Assembly: GCA_937930625.1 (NCBI GenBank)
Contig: CALHBW010000306.1
Span: forward strand, 1 to 6,956
Reading direction: 5' to 3'
Origin: an uncultured Saprospiraceae bacterium
GTDB taxonomy: Bacteria > Bacteroidota > Bacteroidia > Chitinophagales > Saprospiraceae
Length of the DNA stretch: 6,956 nt
The translations under genes were made by a program, and so were the position numbers. Position 1 is the stretch's first letter; the number at the start of each line of letters is the position of its first letter. The notes beneath the pieces were generated by a model. It ran no database searches and was not told the DNA's origin. It was given only the letters and a program-made list of their open reading frames with translations. Positions 1 to 6,383 of the stretch are shown piece after piece.

Positions 1-32
1 AATTAAAAAGAGATAAAATATTATTTCATGTA

Positions 33-180
33 AAAACGTATTTATTTTTACTCACAAAACAAGCCACCTTTTGCAAGGTTGAGCATCAATAACACCTTGA
101 CTAACAACTAATTAACCAATCAACTAATCACGTCAAATTAAACAATTATAATTATCTATGCTTATGAAAACGTATTTATT
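33..180 (+). repeat. 14-nt direct repeat: leader copy and start of the beta-barrel gene
   Basis: The string AAAACGTATTTATT occurs at 33-46 and again at 167-180, where it encodes the first residues of the exported protein. In both places an ATG lies just upstream (ATGTAAAAACG at 29-39 and ATGAAAACG at 164-172), but the leader copy runs straight into a TAA stop. The rest of 1-157 is AT-rich leader. It has a weak 5-bp stem at 66-79 (ACCTT/AAGGT, loop TTGC) without a T-tract, and two CAACTAAT copies at 105-112 and 121-128. I see no TAnnTTTG promoter element and no upstream gene end. A small duplication of the gene's start is one explanation. Confidence 0.5.
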
Positions 181-835
181 ACCAATATTACTATGTCTCC
201 TGAGTATTTCATTTGTACAGGCACAATCTAATACCTCATTTGGTCTGAATTTCAACCTTGCTAATCCACAGCAAGAGTTTAAGGAAAATATCAACAGATT
301 ACCTGCGGGCATTTCCTTTGATGTAATGAAAAATATCAAAGAAAGTCGCTTGAGTATTGGGGGCGAATTGGGCGTTGCTATGTTTTTTGATGATGAATTT
401 GAGTATGAATTGAGAGAGGAAGGATATCCGAATGAATTCATTACTTTATACGAAGAAGATTGTTATTTGAGCTATGCAGCAGTGACGCGATACCGTGCGT
501 TCAAACATGCGATGTTCAATCCTTACCTTGAAGGTCGTTTCGGTGGTACGTCTTTTTTCAGTACACGTATGGCAGTCGAAAGCAGCGAGCTTTTCGACGA
601 TACCACTAAATTTCACGGCACATCTTTCAATGCAGGTATTGGTGCAGGTTTTCAGATTAATTTCTGTCAAACACCACTCTCACTCGATTTCGCGGCAATC
701 GCTAATTCCGGTACACATACCGTATATCGCAGCATCACGGATGTGGACGGCGGCGCGATTCGCCTCTCCGACGGGCGTGTAGCTTCCAAAACCAATCACA
801 TTAATTTCCGTTTTGGACTTCGTTTTAATCTCTAA
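158..835 (+). CDS. Exported outer-membrane beta-barrel protein of unknown function
   Basis: A 225-residue exported protein. Residues 1-22 form a clear signal peptide: basic start (MLMKTY), a leucine-rich core (LLPILLCLLSISF) and a VQA cleavage site before QSN. The mature part alternates polar and hydrophobic or aromatic residues with many glycines (GISFDV, SIGGELGVAMFF, NPYLEGRFGGTSFF, FNAGIGAGFQINF) and ends in INFRFGLRFNL. This resembles the final strand of a small barrel of the OmpW/OMP_b-brl type, although the last residue is Leu rather than an aromatic. Two cysteines (102 and 170) could pair after export. The start could equally be the ATG at 164, which gives a better signal peptide (MKTYLLP). 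No Shine-Dalgarno sequence is visible, as is usual in Bacteroidota. No motif points to a substrate or enzymatic role, and it is followed by a hairpin-forming repeat rather than a coupled gene. Confidence 0.75.
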   Translation: MLMKTYLLPILLCLLSISFVQAQSNTSFGLNFNLANPQQEFKENINRLPAGISFDVMKNIKESRLSIGGELGVAMFFDDEFEYELREEGYPNEFITLYEEDCYLSYAAVTRYRAFKHAMFNPYLEGRFGGTSFFSTRMAVESSELFDDTTKFHGTSFNAGIGAGFQINFCQTPLSLDFAAIANSGTHTVYRSITDVDGGAIRLSDGRVASKTNHINFRFGLRFNL

Positions 836-847
836 TGAGTGTATTGG

Positions 848-929
848 GAATGAGTAAATGAATAGATGAGTAAATATCATTATCGCATTAAATATTTACT
901 CATTCACTCATCTATTCATTTACTCATTC
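848..929. repeat. 24-bp perfect inverted repeat of low-complexity units
   Basis: The left arm 848-871 (starts GAATGAGTAAATGAATAGAT) is exactly complementary to the right arm 906-929. A further 6 bp (872-877 with 892-897) can pair if eight bases (898-905, ACTCATTC, an extra repeat unit) bulge out. It fills nearly the whole gap between the beta-barrel gene and the CDGSH gene. In RNA it would be a very stable stem with a 14-nt AT-rich loop. It could stop or attenuate transcription, or protect the 3' end of the upstream mRNA. It lacks the GC-rich stem and T-run of a classical terminator, so I call it only a repeat. Confidence 0.85.
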
Positions 930-943
930 ACTAATTATTTACT

Positions 944-1183
944 ATGGACAAACCAACTATTGCAGGAAAAGCACCGCTTCCTGTCGAACTCAAAGCCGGT
1001 GAAACTTACGCTTGGTGTTCTTGCGGCGAATCAAGCAATCAACCTTTATGCGATGGTTCGCACAAAGGCACGTCTTTCGTACCCAAGGTATTCAAAGCCG
1101 AAAAAGACCAAACCGCATATATGTGTACCTGCAAACTCACAAAGAATCCGGGCATGTGCGATGGTACGCATAAGAAACTTTAA
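944..1183 (+). CDS. Dual CDGSH-type iron-sulfur protein
   Basis: A 79-residue protein made almost entirely of two CDGSH iron-sulfur motifs. The first has C25, C27, C36 and H40 (CSCGESSNQPLCDGSH). The second has C61, C63, C72 and H76 (CTCKLTKNPGMCDGTH). Each 3Cys-1His set is expected to hold one redox-active, pH-labile [2Fe-2S] cluster. Two motifs in one small chain is the class found in many bacteria and in mitochondrial CISD3 (MiNT); there is no membrane anchor, so it should be cytosolic. The family is linked to electron transfer and iron-sulfur or redox homeostasis, but the exact partner is generally unknown. All eight ligands are intact. It starts at the only suitable ATG, directly after a repeat tract. 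The next gene on the strand is a MarR regulator 154 bp away, too far and too repeat-filled for firm co-transcription. Confidence 0.92.
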   Translation: MDKPTIAGKAPLPVELKAGETYAWCSCGESSNQPLCDGSHKGTSFVPKVFKAEKDQTAYMCTCKLTKNPGMCDGTHKKL

Positions 1184-1323
1184 TGAGTGAATTTTGAATG
1201 TGTGAATGAGTGAATAATTTAATGCGTCAATGCGATAATGCTACAATGCGTCAATGATATTTACTCATTTACTCATCTATTCATTTACTCATTTCAAATT
1301 CGCTCATTCAAAATTCACTCATT
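1182..1323. repeat. 19-bp inverted repeat flanking low-complexity tracts
   Basis: Positions 1182-1200 (AATGAGTGAATTTTGAATG) are exactly complementary to 1305-1323, so the ends of the CDGSH-MarR gap can pair. Between them are two copies of AATGCGTCAATG (1221-1232 and 1245-1256) and then a tract of ACTCATTT/ACTCATCT units (1262-1293) of the same family as that at 848-929. The left arm starts inside the TAA stop codon of the CDGSH gene. The right arm ends 14 bp before the MarR ATG, so nearly all of the spacer is repeat. The frame upstream of MarR is open through this tract, which makes automatic start calls run too far. Confidence 0.85.
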
Positions 1324-1337
1324 CACTCATTGAACTA

Positions 1338-1766
1338 ATGCCAAACAATACCAAAAACTTCGGGGCATACATGGATAAAACCCTGAAAATCATTAAATTA
1401 AACTACTTAAAAGCCTTCAAATCATTAGGTTTGGATTTTACCGCCGAGCAATGGGTGATTTTGGATATGCTTTATCAGAAAGGTGGTATCTCACAAACCG
1501 AATTGGCGAATGGCAGCTTCAAAGACGCGCCAACTATTTCCAGAATTATTGATTTATTGGAAAGAAAAAACTTGGTACAACGTGAGCGTTTTGAGAACGA
1601 CCGCAGACGGTACAAGATATTTTTAACGGAAAAAGGTAAGGCAGATTACGAGACTGCGCTCCCTGCTGTCCACAAACTTCGCGAACAAGGCTGGCAAAGA
1701 CTTTCCGACGAAGATTATGAGACTTACCTACGGATAATGAATCAGATTTTTAAGAATTTTGAGTAA
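1338..1766 (+). CDS. MarR-family winged-helix transcriptional regulator
   Basis: A 142-residue regulator with the MarR plan: an N-terminal dimerisation helix (about 12-32), a winged helix-turn-helix (about 36-100) and C-terminal dimerisation helices (102-141). Visible signatures are FTAEQWVILDMLYQKGGISQ leading into the HTH, the recognition helix APTISRIIDLLERKNLV (64-80), and the wing FENDRRRYKIFLTEKGK (85-101), matching the family's D-x-R-x-x-x-LT-x-G pattern. Such proteins usually repress nearby genes and release DNA on binding a small molecule or on oxidation. I chose the ATG at 1338. An upstream in-frame ATG at 1254 would only add translated repeat (THLLIYSFTHF), and an alternative lies at 1371. 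There is one possible redox cysteine candidate to look for, but none is present in this chain. The neighbouring CDGSH gene is a plausible target, but no operator is recognisable. Confidence 0.92.
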   Translation: MPNNTKNFGAYMDKTLKIIKLNYLKAFKSLGLDFTAEQWVILDMLYQKGGISQTELANGSFKDAPTISRIIDLLERKNLVQRERFENDRRRYKIFLTEKGKADYETALPAVHKLREQGWQRLSDEDYETYLRIMNQIFKNFE

Positions 1767-1768
1767 AA

Positions 1769-1844
1769 CGTGCTGATGTGTGGGTGTGCTGATGTGCTGA
1801 CGTATTTCTCTAATTCTATGAAAAAACATCAGCACATCAGCACG
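1769..1844. terminator. Repeat-built hairpin between convergent genes
   Basis: The MarR gene and the isomerase gene converge here. GTGCTGATGTGCTGA (1786-1800) is exactly complementary to 1829-1843, giving a 15-bp stem with a 28-nt loop. A second left-hand copy, CGTGCTGATGTG (1769-1780), can pair instead with 1833-1844. The stem is GC-richer than its surroundings and starts 3 bp after the MarR stop codon, so a two-way terminator is the likely role. No strong T-run follows it on either strand. The unit (GTGCTGAT) differs from the GAATGAGT-type unit in the two preceding gaps, yet the inverted layout is the same. Confidence 0.5.
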
Positions 1845-1852
1845 TAAATACA

Positions 1853-2842
1853 TCAGAACTTAGATAACTCTCCTTTTAGGTAGTTAATCACCTCAATTTC
1901 AACGGCGTCCACATCTTCCTGTAATTCAGATAGATACCAAGACAACCAATCGCCAAAATGAACGTGGTACATCATGCGTTCAAATTTGTTGTTGCCTTTT
2001 GAGAAAACTTCGTGTACAGGCGCGTATTTTTTGATAATATCTTGATTGATACGAATGCGGGTTTGATTGCGTTCGTGGTCGGTTTGATTGCGGAGGTAAA
2101 GGACGGCGAGTTGGTCATTTTTGCTGCGCCAACCGACAAGTTCGTTATGATTCATTTCAGGGATAACATGATGCCAACACAACATTTTTGAGTTTTCATT
2201 CAATTGCTGACGCAAACGTACCGCCGGGGCTTCCATGCCTTCTGTGCTGTATATTATCGGAAGTTTTCCGTTTAAATGATTTGCCATTTCAAGGGCGTGT
2301 ACCATGATGTCGCCTTGTTCGTCTGCGAGCAGATTGGCTGCCGTCGGTATCGTATTAATTATATCATTACCAATTATATTCAATTTATTAAGAATGTATA
2401 ATTGCTGTACAATCGAATAACCCATGCACGCACGTGGACTTGGTTTTCCACCGGGCAATTGGATATAATCCAAACCATTTTCTTGTGCTGCTGCGATTAA
2501 TTTTCCGCCGGAAGAGATACAAACGATTTTTGCACCCGTATCTAATGCCTTTTCAAATGCGATAAGTGTTTCTTCTGTATTGCCCGAATAAGAAGAAAAA
2601 ATGGCTAAGGTATTTTCGCCGACATAGCCGGGTAAGTGGTAGCCTTTATTGACTAAAACGGGTATATTACTCTCATTTTCAACTAATTCCTTCACAAAAG
2701 CACCTCCGATACCCGAACCGCCCAATCCGCATACGAGTACGTGATGAATGTCTTTTTTATATTTTTTGATTTTGGCGGCTTCGCCAATTTCTATGGCTTC
2801 TTTGAGTTGTTCGGGAAATTCGCGGATGAGTGTATCCATCAT
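1853..2842 (-). CDS. Bifunctional phosphoglucose/phosphomannose isomerase
   Basis: A 329-residue cytosolic SIS-fold isomerase expected to interconvert glucose-6-phosphate or mannose-6-phosphate with fructose-6-phosphate, linking glycolysis to mannose-derived sugar nucleotide supply. Motifs in order are GLGGSGIGG (39-47), the sugar-phosphate loop SSYSGNTEET (83-92), the second SIS segment CISSGGKL (108-115), SPRACMGYS (135-143) with the conserved Arg137, QLNENSK (213-219) with Glu216, and PEMNHNELVGW (228-238) with His232. By analogy with the characterised archaeal enzyme family, Arg137, Glu216 and His232 are the likely catalytic residues, and all are present. Length is normal for the family, which is shorter than and distinct from classical PGI. 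It begins ATGATG, and either codon could be used. A 93-bp very AT-rich gap separates it from the HNH gene upstream, so it probably has its own promoter, though no exact TAnnTTTG is seen. Confidence 0.93.
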   Translation of the reverse strand: MMDTLIREFPEQLKEAIEIGEAAKIKKYKKDIHHVLVCGLGGSGIGGAFVKELVENESNIPVLVNKGYHLPGYVGENTLAIFSSYSGNTEETLIAFEKALDTGAKIVCISSGGKLIAAAQENGLDYIQLPGGKPSPRACMGYSIVQQLYILNKLNIIGNDIINTIPTAANLLADEQGDIMVHALEMANHLNGKLPIIYSTEGMEAPAVRLRQQLNENSKMLCWHHVIPEMNHNELVGWRSKNDQLAVLYLRNQTDHERNQTRIRINQDIIKKYAPVHEVFSKGNNKFERMMYHVHFGDWLSWYLSELQEDVDAVEIEVINYLKGELSKF

Positions 2843-2935
2843 GTGAAGTAGAAATTTAAGTGTAAGATTAAGTTTAAAATAAATTTAAATTTAATTATTT
2901 TATGTATTTTATTTGTTTTAAATTAAAAAATAAAA

Positions 2936-3676
2936 CTAAATATTTGTCGAATTGCGTCGGATTGGATTATAATTATTTTGAGGGTCAAAACAACTTGGTG
3001 TTGTTCCTGCAAAATTTTGAATTAATGCCTTTCTTACTTCGGGATAATTTTCAAATACTGTAAACCATACAGAGAAAAAACCTTGAGCAACCGCCAAGTC
3101 AATAATACTGTCTAAGTCTATATTCCCACCTTGATATTTTTGTTCATATTTGACAGCCAATAGCCAAGCAGTGTCTCTTCGAAGCCATCTTTTATCTTTT
3201 GGTTTGTACCTTGGATGTGACGGATTTTTATCCAATCCTACCAAATCAATCAGTGCTTTTGCTTTTTGATATTCCGGTGAACCTACAACCAAATTTGAGT
3301 GGACTTGTACCAAACCTCCCTGTCCGTATTCGATGGAAAGCATCGTATTATTTTTATGAGGAAAATGGATGTTCTTGTATATCACATCTTTATCCCCTTT
3401 ATTATCTGTGCCATTACATCTTGCACATGACAGTAAAAAATTTGACCACGTAAACCTAAAACGCTCATATTTAGAAAGTCCTTTTGCCTTGATATGCTCT
3501 ACTGCAAGGGCTGCATCCGAAACAGGTCTTTCACAATAACTACAATACTCGCCAATGTTGGCGGCAAGTGGTTCTTTGGCACTCTGATATGGTTCGTAAG
3601 TTGCCTGTATTTTGTGCATGGTTTTGTCCAGTAACGTGACAAAATCAGCGGGCTTTAATTTGGTAACGGGTCTCAT
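2936..3676 (-). CDS. ptuB: HNH nuclease of a Septu-like defence pair (PtuB-like)
   Basis: A 246-residue protein with an HNH nuclease core at about 42-97. YCSYCE (44-49) gives the first zinc-binding pair C45/C48, VEHIKAK (59-65) the catalytic His61, and WSNFLLSCARCNGTDNKGD (77-95) holds Asn79, the second pair C84/C87, and Asn88 with Asn92-Lys93 at the third catalytic position. The beginning (MRPVTKLKP) and this core fit the PtuB/retron-associated HNH family (TIGR02646-like, from memory). The C-terminal part (about 135-246) is helical with a closing FAGTTPSCF...PIRR segment and no function I can name. Its ATG overlaps the ATPase stop codon as ATGA, so translation is coupled and the two proteins probably form one complex. 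The expected role is cleaving invader or cellular nucleic acid when the ATPase senses phage. No catalytic residue appears lost. No reverse transcriptase is present, so Septu fits better than a retron. Confidence 0.85.
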   Translation of the reverse strand: MRPVTKLKPADFVTLLDKTMHKIQATYEPYQSAKEPLAANIGEYCSYCERPVSDAALAVEHIKAKGLSKYERFRFTWSNFLLSCARCNGTDNKGDKDVIYKNIHFPHKNNTMLSIEYGQGGLVQVHSNLVVGSPEYQKAKALIDLVGLDKNPSHPRYKPKDKRWLRRDTAWLLAVKYEQKYQGGNIDLDSIIDLAVAQGFFSVWFTVFENYPEVRKALIQNFAGTTPSCFDPQNNYNPIRRNSTNI

Positions 3677-4947
3677 AAATTGGTACTTGCTCTTTCAGCT
3701 TTGAGAAGGGCAACATACGCCGCGTCGTCACTGTATCTCGCTTCGAGTTCGGTGAGGCGTTTGCGGAGATTGGCGACTTTTGCGCCGTTTTTTCCCTGTT
3801 TGAGTAAGCCGTAATATTCCTCCGCGACTTTTATCATTTCATTAAATTCATTGCTGCGTGGCATCCCTTCTACTTGCATAATATCCTCTACCACATCTTC
3901 GATGCTTTGTTTGTAAGGGTCTTCTTCGGGTTTTATATTATGAGTATCGAGATTTATTAGCTCTTCTTTTGTAAGAGATTGAATAATAAATGGCGAATGA
4001 CTGGTGGCAATAAATTGAATTTTGGGAAACACTCGCTTGAGGTCGGCTACGATACGTCTTTGCCAATTTGGATGAAGATGCAAGTCCAATTCATCAATCA
4101 AAACCACACCTTCCGTTTCTTTCACTACGTTTTCTTTCAAATGCGGATTTAATTGAATGCAACGATAGGTCATATCTGCTACCATACCGATGATATTGCG
4201 GTAGCCATCGCTGAGTTGGTTGAAGGAAAGGTATTGTTTTTCGCCGTTTTCATTGGTCATAAAGCCGATGAGTTCGTCTGTTTTGAAGCTGTATGCCATA
4301 TCCGTCCATTCTTTTACAAAGGATGAAACAGTGGAATTAAAAACGTTTAGAAAAATCTTATCTTCTTCTTTGTCGAATTTTCTTATTTCGTCTTCGTAGG
4401 TTTTGTACCATGAGATGAAGGCTTTATTACCGGACTTTCTTGATAAACAATTTCTATATCCTAATTCTGCCCCCTCCAACTGCTTAAAATATTCAGTATT
4501 TTCAATAGGCTGTCGCCATAATCTTCCTGTTCCGTGATAAATAATCAACGGGAATTTCACCTTTTCACCCGCTCTACTCAATTTCAATAGCTCTTTAGCT
4601 CCTTCTTTTAATCTCCAATGATTTGTGAATTTTCGTTCTCCAACCTCAATAGTATGCCATTTTACATTTTTGCTATTGAGATTCCCTTTTGTTTCAATCA
4701 ATACAGGTAGTTGTGGTCGAGGTTGTCCATCCAGAGTCTTGATATGAATATCTTTTTGCTTAATTCTCTTACCTTCAATGTCATAAATTCCTTCTAAATA
4801 AGCCGATAAAGCTATTACACACGCATCCAAAAAACTCGTCTTCCCTGCCCCATTATCCCCAATCACAAGATTAAATTGCGGATTTAACTCTACAGCTAAA
4901 TCCTCAAATCCCCGATAATTACGAATATGGATATTATCCAGTCTCAT
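3673..4947 (-). CDS. ptuA: AAA/ABC-type ATPase of a Septu-like defence pair (PtuA-like)
   Basis: A 424-residue ATPase of the SMC/RecF-like AAA class (COG3950-like). It opens with MRLDNIHIRNYRGFEDL, typical of this class. Walker A is GDNGAGKTS (30-38). The family motif YHGTGRLW spans 137-144, an ABC-type signature LSDGYRN 245-251, Walker B with catalytic Glu VVLIDELDLHLHP 281-293 (Asp285, Glu286), and the H-loop TSHSP 315-319. The middle (about 60-240) is a family-specific insert, and the tail (about 365-420) is helical and charged. All ATPase motifs are intact. No TOPRIM domain is seen, so it is not an OLD nuclease. It is followed with a 4-bp overlap by an HNH gene, which is the Septu arrangement, where PtuA and PtuB act together against phages. 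A candidate promoter lies 36 bp upstream. The coding start is the first ATG after an A-rich leader, without a Shine-Dalgarno. An orphan COG3950 housekeeping ATPase is the alternative, made unlikely by the HNH partner. Confidence 0.88.
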   Translation of the reverse strand: MRLDNIHIRNYRGFEDLAVELNPQFNLVIGDNGAGKTSFLDACVIALSAYLEGIYDIEGKRIKQKDIHIKTLDGQPRPQLPVLIETKGNLNSKNVKWHTIEVGERKFTNHWRLKEGAKELLKLSRAGEKVKFPLIIYHGTGRLWRQPIENTEYFKQLEGAELGYRNCLSRKSGNKAFISWYKTYEDEIRKFDKEEDKIFLNVFNSTVSSFVKEWTDMAYSFKTDELIGFMTNENGEKQYLSFNQLSDGYRNIIGMVADMTYRCIQLNPHLKENVVKETEGVVLIDELDLHLHPNWQRRIVADLKRVFPKIQFIATSHSPFIIQSLTKEELINLDTHNIKPEEDPYKQSIEDVVEDIMQVEGMPRSNEFNEMIKVAEEYYGLLKQGKNGAKVANLRKRLTELEARYSDDAAYVALLKAERASTNL

Positions 4948-4983
4948 TTTTTATTTTATAAATGAAAAAAATAATTTGCAACA

Positions 4984-4991
4984 CAAATTTA
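4984..4991 (-). promoter_or_regulatory. Candidate Bacteroidota -7 promoter element before the ATPase gene
   Basis: Read on the - strand this is TAAATTTG, an exact match to the TAnnTTTG element used by the primary sigma factor of Bacteroidota. It lies 36 bp before the ATPase start codon, leaving a short A/T-rich leader, which is a sensible distance. A clear TTG-type -33 element is not seen; that place is taken by the hexamer repeat at 5005-5031. An 8-mer with two free positions can arise by chance in AT-rich DNA, so position relative to the gene is the main support. Confidence 0.35.
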
Positions 4992-5004
4992 AAACAAAAA
5001 TTGG

Positions 5005-5033
5005 ACTTGAACTTGAACTTGCGCTTGAACTTT
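5005..5033. repeat. Hexamer tandem repeat (ACTTGA) upstream of the defence pair
   Basis: Nearly five units in strict 6-bp register: ACTTGA, ACTTGA, ACTTGC, GCTTGA, ACTTT. The array begins 13 bp upstream (- strand sense) of the candidate -7 element of the ATPase gene and ends inside the stop codon of the MATE gene. It is therefore non-coding but covers the region where a -33 element or activator site would be. Changes in unit number would alter promoter geometry. No hairpin is formed. Confidence 0.75.
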
Positions 5034-6372
5034 AAAATTTAATCCCCTTCCAACGTCCCGTCCGCAAATACCAAAGTGTCAGTACAATCATCACCAACCA
5101 ATACAATATCTCCGCTGTCCATGCTAATTTCAAACCACCGCCAATCAATACGATAACCGTATAAATATATGCTAAGTAAAAAACAGCACACACAATTTGA
5201 ATATACAAGCCTATCTGCGTCGCGCCCGTTCCTGCCAAGCCATTGAAATAAATAGAACCAACGGAAAACAACATGAGAATCACCGCCAATATTGGCAGCG
5301 TCGGACGCGCCACTTCATATATCGCTGCATCCGGCGTAAAGGCTGCCATAATCGTATCGGGAAAAACCAACATCATAGCAGTCAATGACATCGTGAAAAG
5401 GAAACACAACCAAGCCGTTTTGTGCATGATGGGGTAAAGTTGGTCGGTGCGATTTCTGCCTAATGCATTGCTTACCAAGGTATTGATACCCGATGAAAAG
5501 CCCCAGCACGGAATCGACAAGCCAAGATATATCATACGCACTACATTGGCAGCTGCCATATTGCGTTCACCCAAATTTTCTACGATACTAAAAAAAACAA
5601 AGGAACTACCCAATGCCACGACCATCTGCACGACCATCGGACCGGAAATACGAAGCTGTGTTTTGATGAGTTCAATATCAATTTTGGGCAATTTGAATAA
5701 ACGGTATTTTCGCAGGTTTCCATCAAAAATCATATATACCAAAAAGGTCAAAAATGCCACCGCTTCTGCAATTGTACTTGCCAATCCCGCGCCGGCGATA
5801 CCCATTTCAGGGAAGCCGAATTTGCCAAAAATCAAAGTATAATTCAGGAAAATATTCGTAACACCAAGTACAATAGTGTCGATAAAGATAAAGGTTGTCC
5901 GCGCAATTCCGGCATAAAAAGCAATAATTGCCACACCGATATAGCTGAAAAAGACGCCCCACATGCGGTAGTCCAGATATTCAAGGCTTTTGTAAAATAT
6001 CGCATCTGAATTGACGAAAGCCGCGAAGAAATAATACGACCCAAAGTACATAAAGGCGAACATCAGCACCGCTAATGCCAACTCAAAATAAATCAGGCTG
6101 TAGGTGGCTTTCGCTACGCCGTCAATATCGCCTTCGCCATCTCGCCGTGCAATCATAATCTGTCCGCCCCGCGAAAAACCGTAACCAATCGCCGCGATAA
6201 TCATGTAAAAAACACCGACAAAACCAATCGCGCCAAGTTCGACCTCCCCTACCCTTCCCAAGAAGATACCATCTGCCAAGGTCACGACGTTCTGCCCTGC
6301 ACTTGCCAGCATGATAGGGGCTGATATAGCGAAAATTTTTCCGTAAGATACCTCTGCTCTCGACTTCTTCAT
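5032..6372 (-). CDS. MATE-family multidrug/metabolite efflux transporter
   Basis: A 446-residue inner-membrane protein with about twelve hydrophobic helices in two homologous halves (about 10-220 and 235-440), the standard size of MATE transporters. These expel cationic drugs, dyes or metabolites using a sodium or proton gradient. Family marks include the first half start FAISAPIMLASAGQNVVTLADGIFLGR (14-40), the loop GKFGFPEMGIAGAGLAST (183-200), the second half start ISGPMVVQMVVALGSSF (242-258) and NGLAGTGATQIGLY (377-390). Substrate cannot be read from sequence. The start at 6372 (MKKSRAEVSY) is well placed before the first helix, but no ribosome site is visible. Only 11 bp further upstream begins a palindromic mobile element, so the native leader and promoter have been pushed about 160 bp away. 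The next gene downstream (ATPase) begins 84 bp after the stop, and read-through is possible. Confidence 0.93.
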   Translation of the reverse strand: MKKSRAEVSYGKIFAISAPIMLASAGQNVVTLADGIFLGRVGEVELGAIGFVGVFYMIIAAIGYGFSRGGQIMIARRDGEGDIDGVAKATYSLIYFELALAVLMFAFMYFGSYYFFAAFVNSDAIFYKSLEYLDYRMWGVFFSYIGVAIIAFYAGIARTTFIFIDTIVLGVTNIFLNYTLIFGKFGFPEMGIAGAGLASTIAEAVAFLTFLVYMIFDGNLRKYRLFKLPKIDIELIKTQLRISGPMVVQMVVALGSSFVFFSIVENLGERNMAAANVVRMIYLGLSIPCWGFSSGINTLVSNALGRNRTDQLYPIMHKTAWLCFLFTMSLTAMMLVFPDTIMAAFTPDAAIYEVARPTLPILAVILMLFSVGSIYFNGLAGTGATQIGLYIQIVCAVFYLAYIYTVIVLIGGGLKLAWTAEILYWLVMIVLTLWYLRTGRWKGIKF

Positions 6373-6383
6373 GTATGTGGTTA

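Noticed and set aside
64..81. Rho-independent terminator of an upstream gene.
   Set aside because: The stem has only 5 bp, no T-run follows, and no gene end is visible upstream in the window.
848..1323. CRISPR array from the evenly repeated tracts.
   Set aside because: Units are short, contiguous and degenerate, with no unique spacers of regular length and no cas genes.
1254..1337. Extended N-terminus for the MarR protein from the ATG at 1254.
   Set aside because: The added 28 residues (MIFTHLLIYSFTHF...) are only the translated low-complexity repeat. The same peptide appears as a shadow frame on the other strand at 880-680.
2936..4947. A retron (Ec78-like) instead of a plain Septu pair.
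   Set aside because: No reverse transcriptase gene and no room for an msr-msd RNA between the flanking genes; the upstream gap is only 84 bp.
3673..4947. OLD-family or RecF DNA-repair protein for the ATPase.
   Set aside because: No TOPRIM domain follows the ATPase core, and the YHGTGRLW motif plus the coupled HNH gene fit the PtuA/COG3950 group better.
2843..5031. Direct repeats bounding the ATPase-HNH pair as an integrated island.
   Set aside because: Both border gaps are AT-rich, and the shared strings are short A/T runs without a convincing attachment-site-like match.
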